In this document: positions 8,716 to 16,389 of the stretch, one piece after another | How the letters are laid out: each line of letters begins with the position of its first letter | Numbering within the stretch: position 1 is the stretch's first letter | Origin: Alphaproteobacteria bacterium | GTDB taxonomy: Bacteria > Pseudomonadota > Alphaproteobacteria > Rhodospirillales > Casp-alpha2 | Direction of reading: 5' to 3' | Length of the DNA: 43,197 nucleotides | Assembly: GCA_014382345.1 (NCBI GenBank) | Contig: JACNJX010000022.1 | Span: forward strand, 1 to 43,197 | The notes under the pieces: generated by a model | The model's database searches: none | Seen by the model: the letters and a program-made list of their open reading frames with translations, nothing else | Told to the model about the DNA's origin: nothing | Program-made: the position numbers and the translations under genes

Positions 8716-9174
8716 TTACGGCTTGATGTAGGTGTATCCCTGCTGTTGCAGGTGCGTCAGTTCGGCCACGCCGGACGGTACGATGTCCTGGTCGAAGACT
8801 TCGTAAAGTGCATCCTGGCTGAGCTTCTTGCCCTTAAGCGTGTTGGCGCAAACGCTGAAGCTAACGTCCTGGGACTTCAGATTGGCGATGGCGGACTGCA
8901 GCTTGCCGGCCTTCTTGGCGGACGTAAGCATAAAGATGCCATTGCCGTGGATGACCACCTTGATGTCCAGGTTTTTCTTGCCGACGGCGTTGATGTGGTT
9001 CTGAATGTTCCGCATCGCGCCCTTGTATTTCTTGTCTTCCTTACCGCCGGGATAATTGACGTGATACACGACCTTCTGCTTGCCGTAACGGCTCGCGGCA
9101 TCGGCGGACGTCACCGTGCCGATCAGCATCATGAGCGCCGCGAAGGACGCGAAGATAATTCCAAATTTACGCAT
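8716..9174 (-). CDS. periplasmic DsrE/DsrF-family sulfurtransferase-like protein
   Basis: A 152-residue protein with a signal peptide (about residues 1-26, ending ADA-ASR) followed by a DsrE/F-like alpha/beta fold: KVVYHVNYPGG, VVIHGNGIFML, and a single conserved cysteine in FSVCANTL. Cytoplasmic DsrE-family proteins carry sulfur on such a cysteine. The exported versions often sit in sulfur-oxidation loci. AGGGAG lies 7 bases before ATG. Transcription probably starts from the element-containing promoter at 9252-9298 and continues into soxYZ. A role as a sulfur acceptor or donor for SoxYZ is inferred from context only. Confidence 0.82.
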   Translation of the reverse strand: MRKFGIIFASFAALMMLIGTVTSADAASRYGKQKVVYHVNYPGGKEDKKYKGAMRNIQNHINAVGKKNLDIKVVIHGNGIFMLTSAKKAGKLQSAIANLKSQDVSFSVCANTLKGKKLSQDALYEVFDQDIVPSGVAELTHLQQQGYTYIKP

Positions 9175-9251
9175 ATTTAATCTCCCTAGTAAAAAACGTT
9201 AAGCTCCCCGTGGCTTACGGCATCTCATGATCCCGGCGCCACATGGCGGGG

Positions 9252-9298
9252 ATTATAGTCAAAGGGGCGCCTGTTCAATATTGGGGAATTCCCTAATA
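9252..9298 (-). promoter_or_regulatory. operator plus promoter of the dsrE-soxYZ unit (copy 2 of the shared element)
   Basis: A 20-base near-perfect palindrome (plus strand TATTGGGGAATTCCCTAATA, 9279-9298; only the position 5/16 pair fails). On the minus strand it is followed after 21 bases by TATAAT (9257-9252), with TTGAAC as a possible -35. The 21-base gap and the CCTTTG-N2-TATA arrangement are identical in the TPR promoter at 6179-6225. The dsrE-like gene starts at 9174. Confidence 0.7.
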
Positions 9299-9324
9299 CA
9301 GGGTTCCGGACCTTATTTAACCAG

Positions 9325-9960
9325 CTATTTCCTTTGTTGCGGGCCCGGTTGAAAGCCGCTTTGAACAGCCATTGTCACCAATTCCGCGAAGGATTCGGCA
9401 CCGGTTTTTTCCATAATATGGGCGCGGTGAACTTCCACCGTCTTTTCACTGATGCCTAAGGTCTTGGCAACCCGCCGGTTGGGCCGGCCGGAAAGGATCA
9501 TCTTCAGCACTTCGCATTCCCGGGGCGTCAGGGTCTTGAACCGCTTCCGAACGTCAGCATCTTCCGACAATGTCCGGTTGCGCTGCTCGCTTTCCGCAAT
9601 CGCGCGCTCGATAACCTCCAGAAGGGCCTTTTCCTCGAACGGTTTCTCAACGAAATCCAGGGCGCCCCGGCGCATCGCCTCGACGGCCATCTGCACATCG
9701 CCATGTCCGGTAATGACGACAACCGGCAGGTTGTTGCCGCGCAACGCCAACTCCTCAAGCAGTTCGACACCGCTCATACCGGGCATGCGCACATCGGTGA
9801 CGATGCAGCCGATCCCGTCGGTCTCGGGCAAATCGCTCAAAAATTCGTCGGCAGACGCAAAGGCCCGGGCCGGATGATCCGCCGATTCGACCAACCAGCA
9901 GAGCGATCGCCGGACCGCTTCATCATCATCGATGACATAGACCTGGACATCACGCCGCAT
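9325..9960 (-). CDS. FixJ/TtrR-family response regulator (receiver plus LuxR HTH)
   Basis: A 211-residue transcription activator. The receiver has VYVIDDDEAVR, phospho-acceptor Asp in CIVTDVRMPGMSG, VITGHGD and FVEKPF. The C-terminal LuxR-type helix-turn-helix is LTPRECEVLKMIL...GISEKTVEVHRAHIMEKT. The ATG at 9960 overlaps the end of the kinase gene by 11 bases, indicating translational coupling. The longer reading frame would lie inside the kinase gene. With its partner kinase it resembles TtrSR, the tetrathionate-sensing pair. Its best candidate targets are the paired elements at 6179-6198 and 9279-9298. Confidence 0.92.
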   Translation of the reverse strand: MRRDVQVYVIDDDEAVRRSLCWLVESADHPARAFASADEFLSDLPETDGIGCIVTDVRMPGMSGVELLEELALRGNNLPVVVITGHGDVQMAVEAMRRGALDFVEKPFEEKALLEVIERAIAESEQRNRTLSEDADVRKRFKTLTPRECEVLKMILSGRPNRRVAKTLGISEKTVEVHRAHIMEKTGAESFAELVTMAVQSGFQPGPQQRK

Positions 9961-11857
9961 GATCCGCCGCCTCTTCCTCGTCTCCGGCCGGAATAAAGAA
10001 CGCCACCGACAGTCCGCCGATCGGCGCCGGTTCGGCCCAGATCCGCCCGCCATGGGCCTCCGCAATGGACCGGCAGATGGCCAACCCCAACCCAAGACCG
10101 CTTTCCTTGGTGGTGACAAAGGGTTGCCAGACGGTGTCCATTTCCTCGTCCGTCAATCCGGGTCCGGTATCGGACACCCTTACCATGACGCCGCTTTCGA
10201 CGTTGGTTGTGGAAATTTCAAGCCGGCCTTTGCCGCGTTCCTGATCTCCTCTCCAGTCCCCTCCATCGTCCGGGGCGTCGACCATGGCGTCAATGGCATT
10301 GCGGCCAAGGTTAATAATCATTTGTTCGATTTCAATCATATCGCCCATAACCGTGGGCAGGCCCGGAGCCAGTTTCATTTGGATTTCAATCCCGGTGTTG
10401 CGGGCATCATGCTGGAACAGGGTCACCGCCTCTTCAACCGCCCTGTTCATGTCAACGGCTTCACGCCGGGGTTCGCGTTTTCGCATGTAACCCCGCACCC
10501 TGGCGATAATCTGTCCGGCGCGGCTGGCTTGTTCTGCGATCTGGGTCAGGGCCTCCTCAAGGCCCGTCCTGTCTCCATTTTTGCGCTCCAGCCGGCGAAT
10601 GCCGCCTTCGGCGTAATTACGGATCGCCGACAGGGGCTGGCGCAATTCGTGGGCCAGGCCGGATGTCATTTCGCCGATAACGCTGACACGCGACACATGG
10701 GCCAGTTCCGCTTCGTGCTGGCGGACCTGGTCCTCGGCGTGCAGGCGTTCCTGAATTTGGTGTTCCAGTTCCCGGTTAACGCCGGATAACTCCCGCGTCC
10801 GGTGCTGGACCAGATATTCGGTCCGGATGCCGTGCAGGATAATCAGGAACAGGATAACGGAGGTAAAAACCACCCATTCCCAATGCCGGCGCAGAATATC
10901 CAAAATTCCGATATCGCCCCGCGCATACGGCCCCAACTCCAAATCCCGGAATAGATCATGAACCGGCTTGTAATCCAGCGGCACTGTCCACCCCGTGTAG
11001 CCGGAGGCCAACATTTCCGGGCTATCGGATTTCAGACTCATCAGGGCCAGCGCCATCTGTTCGGAAAGTTCCGATGGCATATGCGGCATCGCCGCCAACG
11101 GCCATTCCGGGTACAGGCGGGTCGAAACACGCATGGGCATGCCGTTCCGTAGGCGCGGATTCAGGATACGATAATTTTCCAGGGTGATTTTATCCTCATC
11201 CTCCATGGTCTCGAGAATATCGGTCCGCACCGTCGCCGCATCGACGTGGCCGTCGCGGACGGCGAATACGATGTCGTCCTGGGGAAACCCCATGAAGCGG
11301 AGATCCTTAAAATCCTTGAACGGATCAATCCCGGCAGACTTGAACTCGCGCCACGCCATCTGGAACCCGCCGAATGCGCCCGGCGAGACGGCCGCGAAAA
11401 CCTTGCCCTTGAGATCGCCGAGGGTTTTTAAATCGCTACGTTCCGCACGGACAAAAATGACCGCCCCGAAAACGTTGCTGATGCCCCCGGTTATGGCTTT
11501 TTTGAGGGTCAGAATACGGCTGATGCCGACGGCTTCTTCCAGTTCGACGTATTGTCCGGGATTGGTAAAGACGTAGTCGATGGCCCCCTTTTTCGTTGCT
11601 TGGCGCAGATCGGCCAAAGGCAAAGGGACAATTTCAAACCGTTTTCCGGCAATGCGGGCCGTAAGATAGCGCGCCATCGGCATCCAGGACCGGACGGCGT
11701 GCTCGGTTCCGCGAAAGGCGAGAACCCCGATACGAACGGGGGCGGCTTCAGCGGGCCCCTTTGCCGTTTCTGCGGCCGACGCGAGTTCCGCCACGCCAAT
11801 CCAAAACAGGATGGCGATAGAAATCCATGAAACCCGGTAGTTCCTTATCCCCGACAT
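9950..11857 (-). CDS. TtrS-like sensor histidine kinase with periplasmic PhnD-type binding domain
   Basis: A 635-residue membrane kinase. A signal/anchor segment (SWISIAILFWIGVAELASA) is followed by about 270 residues of a phosphonate-binding-protein-like (PhnD/TtrS-type) domain (PVRIGVLAFRG, YVFTNPGQYVELE), a membrane helix near VVFTSVILFLIILHG, a short coiled coil, and the kinase core with H-box GLAHELRQPLSAIRNYAEGG, N-box NLGRNAIDAM, and G-boxes VSDTGPGL and GLGLGLAICRSIAEAHGGRI. The binding domain suggests sensing of a small oxyanion. Tetrathionate or thiosulfate is inferred from the TtrS architecture and sox neighbours. ATG 11857 is preferred because it begins the signal segment; the reading frame is open back to 11938. 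Confidence 0.88.
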   Translation of the reverse strand: MSGIRNYRVSWISIAILFWIGVAELASAAETAKGPAEAAPVRIGVLAFRGTEHAVRSWMPMARYLTARIAGKRFEIVPLPLADLRQATKKGAIDYVFTNPGQYVELEEAVGISRILTLKKAITGGISNVFGAVIFVRAERSDLKTLGDLKGKVFAAVSPGAFGGFQMAWREFKSAGIDPFKDFKDLRFMGFPQDDIVFAVRDGHVDAATVRTDILETMEDEDKITLENYRILNPRLRNGMPMRVSTRLYPEWPLAAMPHMPSELSEQMALALMSLKSDSPEMLASGYTGWTVPLDYKPVHDLFRDLELGPYARGDIGILDILRRHWEWVVFTSVILFLIILHGIRTEYLVQHRTRELSGVNRELEHQIQERLHAEDQVRQHEAELAHVSRVSVIGEMTSGLAHELRQPLSAIRNYAEGGIRRLERKNGDRTGLEEALTQIAEQASRAGQIIARVRGYMRKREPRREAVDMNRAVEEAVTLFQHDARNTGIEIQMKLAPGLPTVMGDMIEIEQMIINLGRNAIDAMVDAPDDGGDWRGDQERGKGRLEISTTNVESGVMVRVSDTGPGLTDEEMDTVWQPFVTTKESGLGLGLAICRSIAEAHGGRIWAEPAPIGGLSVAFFIPAGDEEEAADHAA

Positions 11858-11884
11858 GGCAGGAGTATAGATCGCATAGCCGAC

Positions 11885-11910
11885 AAAAAAACCCCGCCGC
11901 GTCCGGCGGG
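11885..11910 (-). terminator. intrinsic terminator just upstream of the sensor kinase start
   Basis: On the minus strand CCCGCCG, loop GACG, CGGCGGG is followed by seven T (11891-11885). It could end the FliL transcript from 12085, but it sits only 28 bases before the kinase ATG, so it may act in the kinase leader. Confidence 0.75.
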
Positions 11911-11934
11911 ATGAGGTTATGGGAGGATTCTGAC

Positions 11935-11949
11935 CCATTTAAAATGGGA
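11935..11949. promoter_or_regulatory. 15-base inverted repeat upstream of the kinase gene
   Basis: CCCATTT-A-AAATGGG, a perfect 7-bp inverted repeat with a 1-base centre. It lies about 78-92 bases before the kinase ATG and just before the terminator hairpin. It is a possible operator; it does not resemble the shared sox-region element. Confidence 0.4.
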
Positions 11950-12084
11950 CAACCGGGCGAGCATACAACAAAACCGCGAATCCTCACCCCTGTGAAAAGC
12001 GGGGAGAACGAGGATAACAGCTTTTTTTGGTTCACTTTCGGGCCTGGCCGCCCTGCCGGAAGCACGGAATCGGGATTCCTGCGG

Positions 12085-12624
12085 TTATTGCACCAGGGCC
12101 GACGTAATCAGCACATCGGTCACAACAATGGGGGCGACCGCCGCGCGGACCCGCAACAGGACATTTTCATGCATTCGGTAAAAATTAGCCGACCCGGCCA
12201 TTTCTTCGGGTTTCAATTCCCGCAGGTACTGGGTCACGTAATCGGTGATGCGCGGCGCCAAGGCCTCGATAACCGATACATCGGCCTCCTGGATCACGGC
12301 CACGGTCACGCTTACCTTAAAAAAGCGGGATTTTTTCCCGCCGCTGACCAGATTTACGGTCATGTCTTCCAACTTGAAATAGTGCTGTCCCTTGATGAGA
12401 GCGGCATCCTTTTTCTCGCTCTCTTTATCGATTCCCAACAGGGGGTCAAGAATCCCGACAAAGTACAGCCCGCCGAGGATAATGGAAACCAGCATAAGCG
12501 TGACCAGAAGGAGGATAAGGACAAGCTTCTTCTTGCTCACCCCCTCATGGGGTATCCCCTCCTCCTCGTCCTCATCCTCGAGATCGTCGGAGACTTCCTG
12601 TTCTTCTTCGTCTTCGTCGGCCAT
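12085..12624 (-). CDS. FliL-like single-span membrane protein
   Basis: A 179-residue protein with a very acidic N-terminal cytoplasmic segment (MADEDEEEQE...), a single membrane helix (KKKLVLILLLVTLMLVSIILGG) and a periplasmic FliL domain ending in a hydrophobic strand (VLITSALVQ). FliL proteins associate with the flagellar stator. This copy is not in a flagellar operon: it is divergent from the RTX gene and downstream of nothing flagellar. The start at MADED is chosen because the upstream extension is non-conserved and out of character. A second paralog lies at 40389-40973. A function outside the flagellum is possible. Confidence 0.75.
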   Translation of the reverse strand: MADEDEEEQEVSDDLEDEDEEEGIPHEGVSKKKLVLILLLVTLMLVSIILGGLYFVGILDPLLGIDKESEKKDAALIKGQHYFKLEDMTVNLVSGGKKSRFFKVSVTVAVIQEADVSVIEALAPRITDYVTQYLRELKPEEMAGSANFYRMHENVLLRVRAAVAPIVVTDVLITSALVQ

Positions 12625-12777
12625 CGAATCCTCCCGGGCGCCCCAAACCCCTAAGGCATTATGGAGCCGTAACTGCCTCAACCCAAAGAAAAACCTTACA
12701 GAGGCTTTTAGCGCGGGTTTCAGGGCGATGGAACACCTTAAACCGACATTTCTTAACCGGAATCATGGCTAAAAGGC

Positions 12778-12795
12778 ATAAATAGGACTATTTAT
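12778..12795. promoter_or_regulatory. 18-base palindrome in the FliL/RTX divergent region
   Basis: ATAAATAG-GA-CTATTTAT, a perfect 8+2+8 inverted repeat in AT-rich sequence between the divergent FliL-like (start 12624) and RTX (start 12915) genes. It is a candidate operator or overlapping bidirectional promoter. The rest of 12625-12914 contains no recognised gene. Confidence 0.45.
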
Positions 12796-12870
12796 AGTGA
12801 GAAAAGAACATATAACACACTCATCAAAGGCTCCTGAGGGCGGGTCGGTTGTTTGATCCGCTGCTGAAAT

Positions 12871-12894
12871 GGTTCCGGGGTTAGTCCGGGAACC
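12871..12894 (+). other. hairpin in the RTX gene leader
   Basis: GGTTCC and GGAACC pair across an 11- to 12-base interior that is itself GC-rich. The structure ends about 10 bases before the GAGGAG ribosome site of the RTX gene, so it could influence translation or mRNA stability. Confidence 0.4.
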
Positions 12895-12914
12895 AGGGGT
12901 AGTTTGAGGAGTAA

Positions 12915-15900
12915 ATGAAAATGAGCGAAGTAAACGGGCTTTCGGGAACGCCGCAGGCTGGTCGAGGGGTTGGTGACGTCGTGCTTGAATCCACAGGCAA
13001 CGGGCCGGTTATGCTGCCCGAAGGGTTTGCCGTCTCCGATGCCGGGTTTGAACGCGCCGGCGACGATCTTGTTCTAAGTAGCCCGGACGGAACGCGTCTT
13101 GTCGTCGAGGGTTTCTTCGCATCCGATCCACCGCCCGCGCTGGCGACACCGGACGGCGCACAGGTATCAGGCGCCATGGTGGGGCTTTTGGCCGGAACGC
13201 CGGCCGGCGAACAGGGTATTAGCGCCGGAACCGATGCCGGCTCGCAAGCCGCAGAAGCCATCGGTACCGTCAATACCATCAGCGGCAAGGCTTTCGTCAT
13301 CCGTGTTGACGGAACCCGCGTGGAACTGGATATCGACACGCCTCTCTATTCCGGCGACATCCTTGAAACCGGTGCCGATGGCGCCGTTGGCGTGGTCCTG
13401 GCCGACGAGACCACGCTCGCCATGGGCGGCGACGGACGCATGGTTCTGGATGAAATGATCTATGATTCCGGCACCCAGGAAGGCTCGCTGTCTCTGCTCG
13501 CGCTCAAGGGCGTTTACACCATTGTCAGCGGCATGGTGTCGAAAACCGACCCCGATTCCATGCGCATCGAAACCCCTGTCGGCACCATCGGCATCCGCGG
13601 CACCCAGATCGGCATTGATTTCGCCGACGGGAAAAACTTGACCGTGGTCATGATGCGCGAAGCCGATGGTTACGTGGGCGAAGTCTTTATCCGCAACGAG
13701 GCCGGTGTCCAGGTCATGAACCAGGTCAACCAAGTGGTGTTCGCGGGCGCCTATACCCGTTCGCCGGTGTTCATGACGTCGGTTGAGGACGCCGACATCG
13801 TGCGCATGTTTGAGAGCACCCTGGTGCATCTGCCGATGACGACCGGTCGGGCCAACGACTACACGACCCAAGAACCGGAAGGCGGCGGAGAACTGGATGA
13901 ATTCGTCACCGACGCCGGGGAAGCGGACGAGGAAGACGCGCCGCCGCCGGAAGACGTGATTCGGGTGGCAGAGAAAGACTATACGCCTCCGCCGATACAA
14001 CCTGAACCGGTCATCATCCCGCCGCTGGAAGCCGTTGAACCGGAACTTGAAACCCCACCGGTAGACGTGGCGCCCACCGAGGTCACCACCGAACCCTTTG
14101 CCAGCGCCGGCATCGTCGTCGCGCCCAATATTCCTCCGGTAGCCGACGCACAGGCCGTCAACGCGGCCGAAGACCAACCCGTCAGCGGCCAATTAATGGC
14201 AACCGACGCCGATCAGGATACTTTGTCCTATGCACTCGCCGATGGCGGAGGCCCCGAAAACGGCACGGTTATCATCAACGCCGACGGCACCTACACCTAT
14301 ACGCCGGACGCGGATTTCTCCGGCCCGGACAGCTTTACCTATGCCGTTTCCGACGGTGAAGGCGGCACCACCACGGCGACGGTTTCCGTCAGTGTGGTGG
14401 CCGTCCCCGATAGTCCTGTTGTTAGCGTATCGGCGGCCTCGGGCGCGGAGGACGCGGTCATTCCGCTCAGCATCTCGGTCGACGTGCCGGGTGCGGAGGA
14501 AGTCGCATCCCTGACCATCTCCGGCGTGCCGGACGGTGCGGCCTTGTCAGCCGGCACCGACAACGGCGACGGAAGCTGGACCCTCAGCGGGGCAGACCTG
14601 GACGACCTCGCGTCCCTGACCCTGACGCCGCCCGCCGACTGGTCCGGCGATATGAACTTGACGGTCGGCGCGACGTCCACCGACGGCGGAACGGCTTCGG
14701 CCGGGTTCGGCGTCGCGGTGACGGCGGTGCCGGACTTGCCGGTGATCAGCGTATCGGCGGCCTCGGGCGCGGAAGACGCAGTCATTCCGCTCAGCATCTC
14801 GGTCGACGTGCCGGGTGCGGAGGAAGTCGCATCCCTGACCATCTCCGGCGTGCCGGACGGTGCGGCCTTGTCAGCCGGCACCGACAACGGCGACGGAAGC
14901 TGGACCCTCAGCGGGGTAGACCTGGACGACCTCGCGTCCCTGACCCTGACGCCGGCGCTTCATTCGTCGGACGACTTGGCATTGAGCATTTCGGCGACCT
15001 CTACCGACGGCGGGACCGCGAGCGCGTCCTTCGGCGTGGCCATTGCCGCTGTTGCCGACACGCCCTCCTTGCAGGTCTCCGACACTGTCTATGGTGAAGG
15101 TGGTGAGGATGGTGGTGAAGGCGGCGAAGGTGGCGAAGGTGGCGAAATCAAGGGCACCGGCGGCGATGATATTCTCTACGGGACAAGCGGGGACGACGTC
15201 ATCACCGGCAAGGGCGGCGCCGACATCCTGTACGGTTACGGTGCAGGCGGTGGTGAGGGCGGCGCAGCGGTCGTGGCCCTCACGATCAATGCGGCGCTGA
15301 CCGATACCGATGCTTCGGAGACGCTTGGGATCGCCATTACCGGCGTACCTGAGGACGCGACTCTCAGCGCCGGCACCGACATGGGCGGCGGCCTGTGGAC
15401 CCTGAGCCCGGATGAGTTGGAAGGCCTCAACCTGACCCTGCCGGAAGGCTATCAGGACGATTTCCAACTGGCGGTGACGGCCACGGCCACGGACGTTGAT
15501 ATCGACACCGGCGACACCGATCAGGCCGCAACAACGGCAACGATCAACGTTGCCTATGAAGGCGGCGAAGGCGGTGGTGGATATGGCGGCGACGATCTGC
15601 TGAAAGGCGGCGGCGGCGACGATGTCCTGTATGGCGGCGGCGGCGACGATGAACTGAAAGGCGAAGGCGGCGACGATGTTCTTTACGGTGGAACCGGTGA
15701 CGATGAACTGAAAGGCGGCGGCGGCGACGATGTCCTGTATGGCGGCGCCGGCGATGACGTTCTCAAGGGCGAAGGCGGCGATGACGTGCTTGTCGGCGGT
15801 GCCGGAGACGACATTCTCGAAGGCGGCGGCGGTAAAGACGTCTTCGTCTTCGATGCTCAGGCCGGTCGCGACATCATTGAGGATTTCCGCGAGGGCGAGG

Positions 15901-16091
15901 TTTTGAGGTTTGAAGGCCCCGAATTTTCGCCGAACAATCTTACCGTTTCTCAGGACGGCGATAACGTCTCGCTCATGTTCGAGGACCAGAACGTCGAGGT
16001 CACGCTCAACGATATGGACCTTAACGAACAAGGTTACACCGTCACCCAGGACGGGGACGCGGTGCTTATTACCTTTGATAGCGAGAATTAG
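12915..16091 (+). CDS. FecR-domain, Ig-repeat, RTX exoprotein
   Basis: A 1058-residue protein, probably secreted by a type I system and retained at or released from the surface. Order: residues 1-115, a domain common in such exoproteins (PEGFAVSDAGFERAGDDLVLSSPDG); about 117-240, a FecR-like domain (GTVNTISGKAF to ETPVGTIGIRGTQIGID); a Pro/Glu-rich linker (about 310-400); a cadherin-like repeat with ADGTYTYTPDADFSGPDSFTYAVSDG; two nearly identical 108-residue Ig-like repeats; a short RTX block (about 735-775) inside a third repeat; a main calcium-binding RTX block (GGxGxDxLxGG, about 882-975); and a C-terminal beta-rich region without cysteine, typical of an uncleaved secretion signal. There is no N-terminal signal peptide. 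GAGGAG precedes the start; ATG 12921 is equally possible. Type I transporter genes are not in the window. Confidence 0.88.
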   Translation: MKMSEVNGLSGTPQAGRGVGDVVLESTGNGPVMLPEGFAVSDAGFERAGDDLVLSSPDGTRLVVEGFFASDPPPALATPDGAQVSGAMVGLLAGTPAGEQGISAGTDAGSQAAEAIGTVNTISGKAFVIRVDGTRVELDIDTPLYSGDILETGADGAVGVVLADETTLAMGGDGRMVLDEMIYDSGTQEGSLSLLALKGVYTIVSGMVSKTDPDSMRIETPVGTIGIRGTQIGIDFADGKNLTVVMMREADGYVGEVFIRNEAGVQVMNQVNQVVFAGAYTRSPVFMTSVEDADIVRMFESTLVHLPMTTGRANDYTTQEPEGGGELDEFVTDAGEADEEDAPPPEDVIRVAEKDYTPPPIQPEPVIIPPLEAVEPELETPPVDVAPTEVTTEPFASAGIVVAPNIPPVADAQAVNAAEDQPVSGQLMATDADQDTLSYALADGGGPENGTVIINADGTYTYTPDADFSGPDSFTYAVSDGEGGTTTATVSVSVVAVPDSPVVSVSAASGAEDAVIPLSISVDVPGAEEVASLTISGVPDGAALSAGTDNGDGSWTLSGADLDDLASLTLTPPADWSGDMNLTVGATSTDGGTASAGFGVAVTAVPDLPVISVSAASGAEDAVIPLSISVDVPGAEEVASLTISGVPDGAALSAGTDNGDGSWTLSGVDLDDLASLTLTPALHSSDDLALSISATSTDGGTASASFGVAIAAVADTPSLQVSDTVYGEGGEDGGEGGEGGEGGEIKGTGGDDILYGTSGDDVITGKGGADILYGYGAGGGEGGAAVVALTINAALTDTDASETLGIAITGVPEDATLSAGTDMGGGLWTLSPDELEGLNLTLPEGYQDDFQLAVTATATDVDIDTGDTDQAATTATINVAYEGGEGGGGYGGDDLLKGGGGDDVLYGGGGDDELKGEGGDDVLYGGTGDDELKGGGGDDVLYGGAGDDVLKGEGGDDVLVGGAGDDILEGGGGKDVFVFDAQAGRDIIEDFREGEVLRFEGPEFSPNNLTVSQDGDNVSLMFEDQNVEVTLNDMDLNEQGYTVTQDGDAVLITFDSEN
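14424..15071 (+). repeat. two 324-bp internal repeats in the RTX gene
   Basis: The segment starting at 14424 recurs at 14748, an offset of 324 bases (108 codons). The first 207 bases of each differ at only about three positions; the remaining part is more diverged. This points to recent duplication or gene conversion of an Ig-like repeat unit. Confidence 0.9.
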
Positions 16092-16106
16092 GCGGCTATT
16101 CGACGT

Positions 16107-16298
16107 TTAAACGGCCATCGCGTACGGAACGCTTTCCTCATCGGTGCGTAAAGCTGACAGCGCGGGATGGAACGCGGTTTTCCGCTCCAGGCAGAAGCCT
16201 TCCATTTCCTCGGCCGTGGACGGGCGCTTCTGGCCACCGTTAAACAGGGTCCAGAGCCTTCCATCGTCCTCAAAAGCGTAGTGGCTGGTGTTTTCCAT
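16107..16298 (-). CDS. small hypothetical protein
   Basis: A possible 63-residue protein (MENTSHYAFEDD... to ...ESVPYAMAV) convergent with the RTX gene, whose stop is 16 bases away. The composition is soluble and mixed, with no membrane segment or known motif. An AAAGG lies 12 bases before the ATG, and a TTG four codons upstream is an alternative start. I do not recognise it; it is kept because it fills the gap between two genes and does not shadow another frame. Confidence 0.45.
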   Translation of the reverse strand: MENTSHYAFEDDGRLWTLFNGGQKRPSTAEEMEGFCLERKTAFHPALSALRTDEESVPYAMAV

Positions 16299-16333
16299 CC
16301 CAGTGTCCAACCTTTCTGATTGAAAGACTAGAA

Positions 16334-16352
16334 AATCCGGACCGGGCCGGTC
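16334..16352 (-). terminator. possible weak terminator after mnmA
   Basis: GACCG-GCC-CGGTC (16352-16340) followed on the minus strand by CGGATTTTC. The stem is short and has only four T, but it is placed about 40 bases after the mnmA stop, at the end of the long minus-strand run. Confidence 0.35.
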
Positions 16353-16389
16353 AACCGGGGAAGCGTGATTTTTTTTGTGACGCGTATGT

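Noticed and set aside
11935-11949. A third copy of the shared sox-region operator in front of the kinase gene
   Set aside because: The inverted repeat CCCATTT-A-AAATGGG has the opposite GGG/CCC polarity and does not align with TATTAGGG-N4-CCCC.
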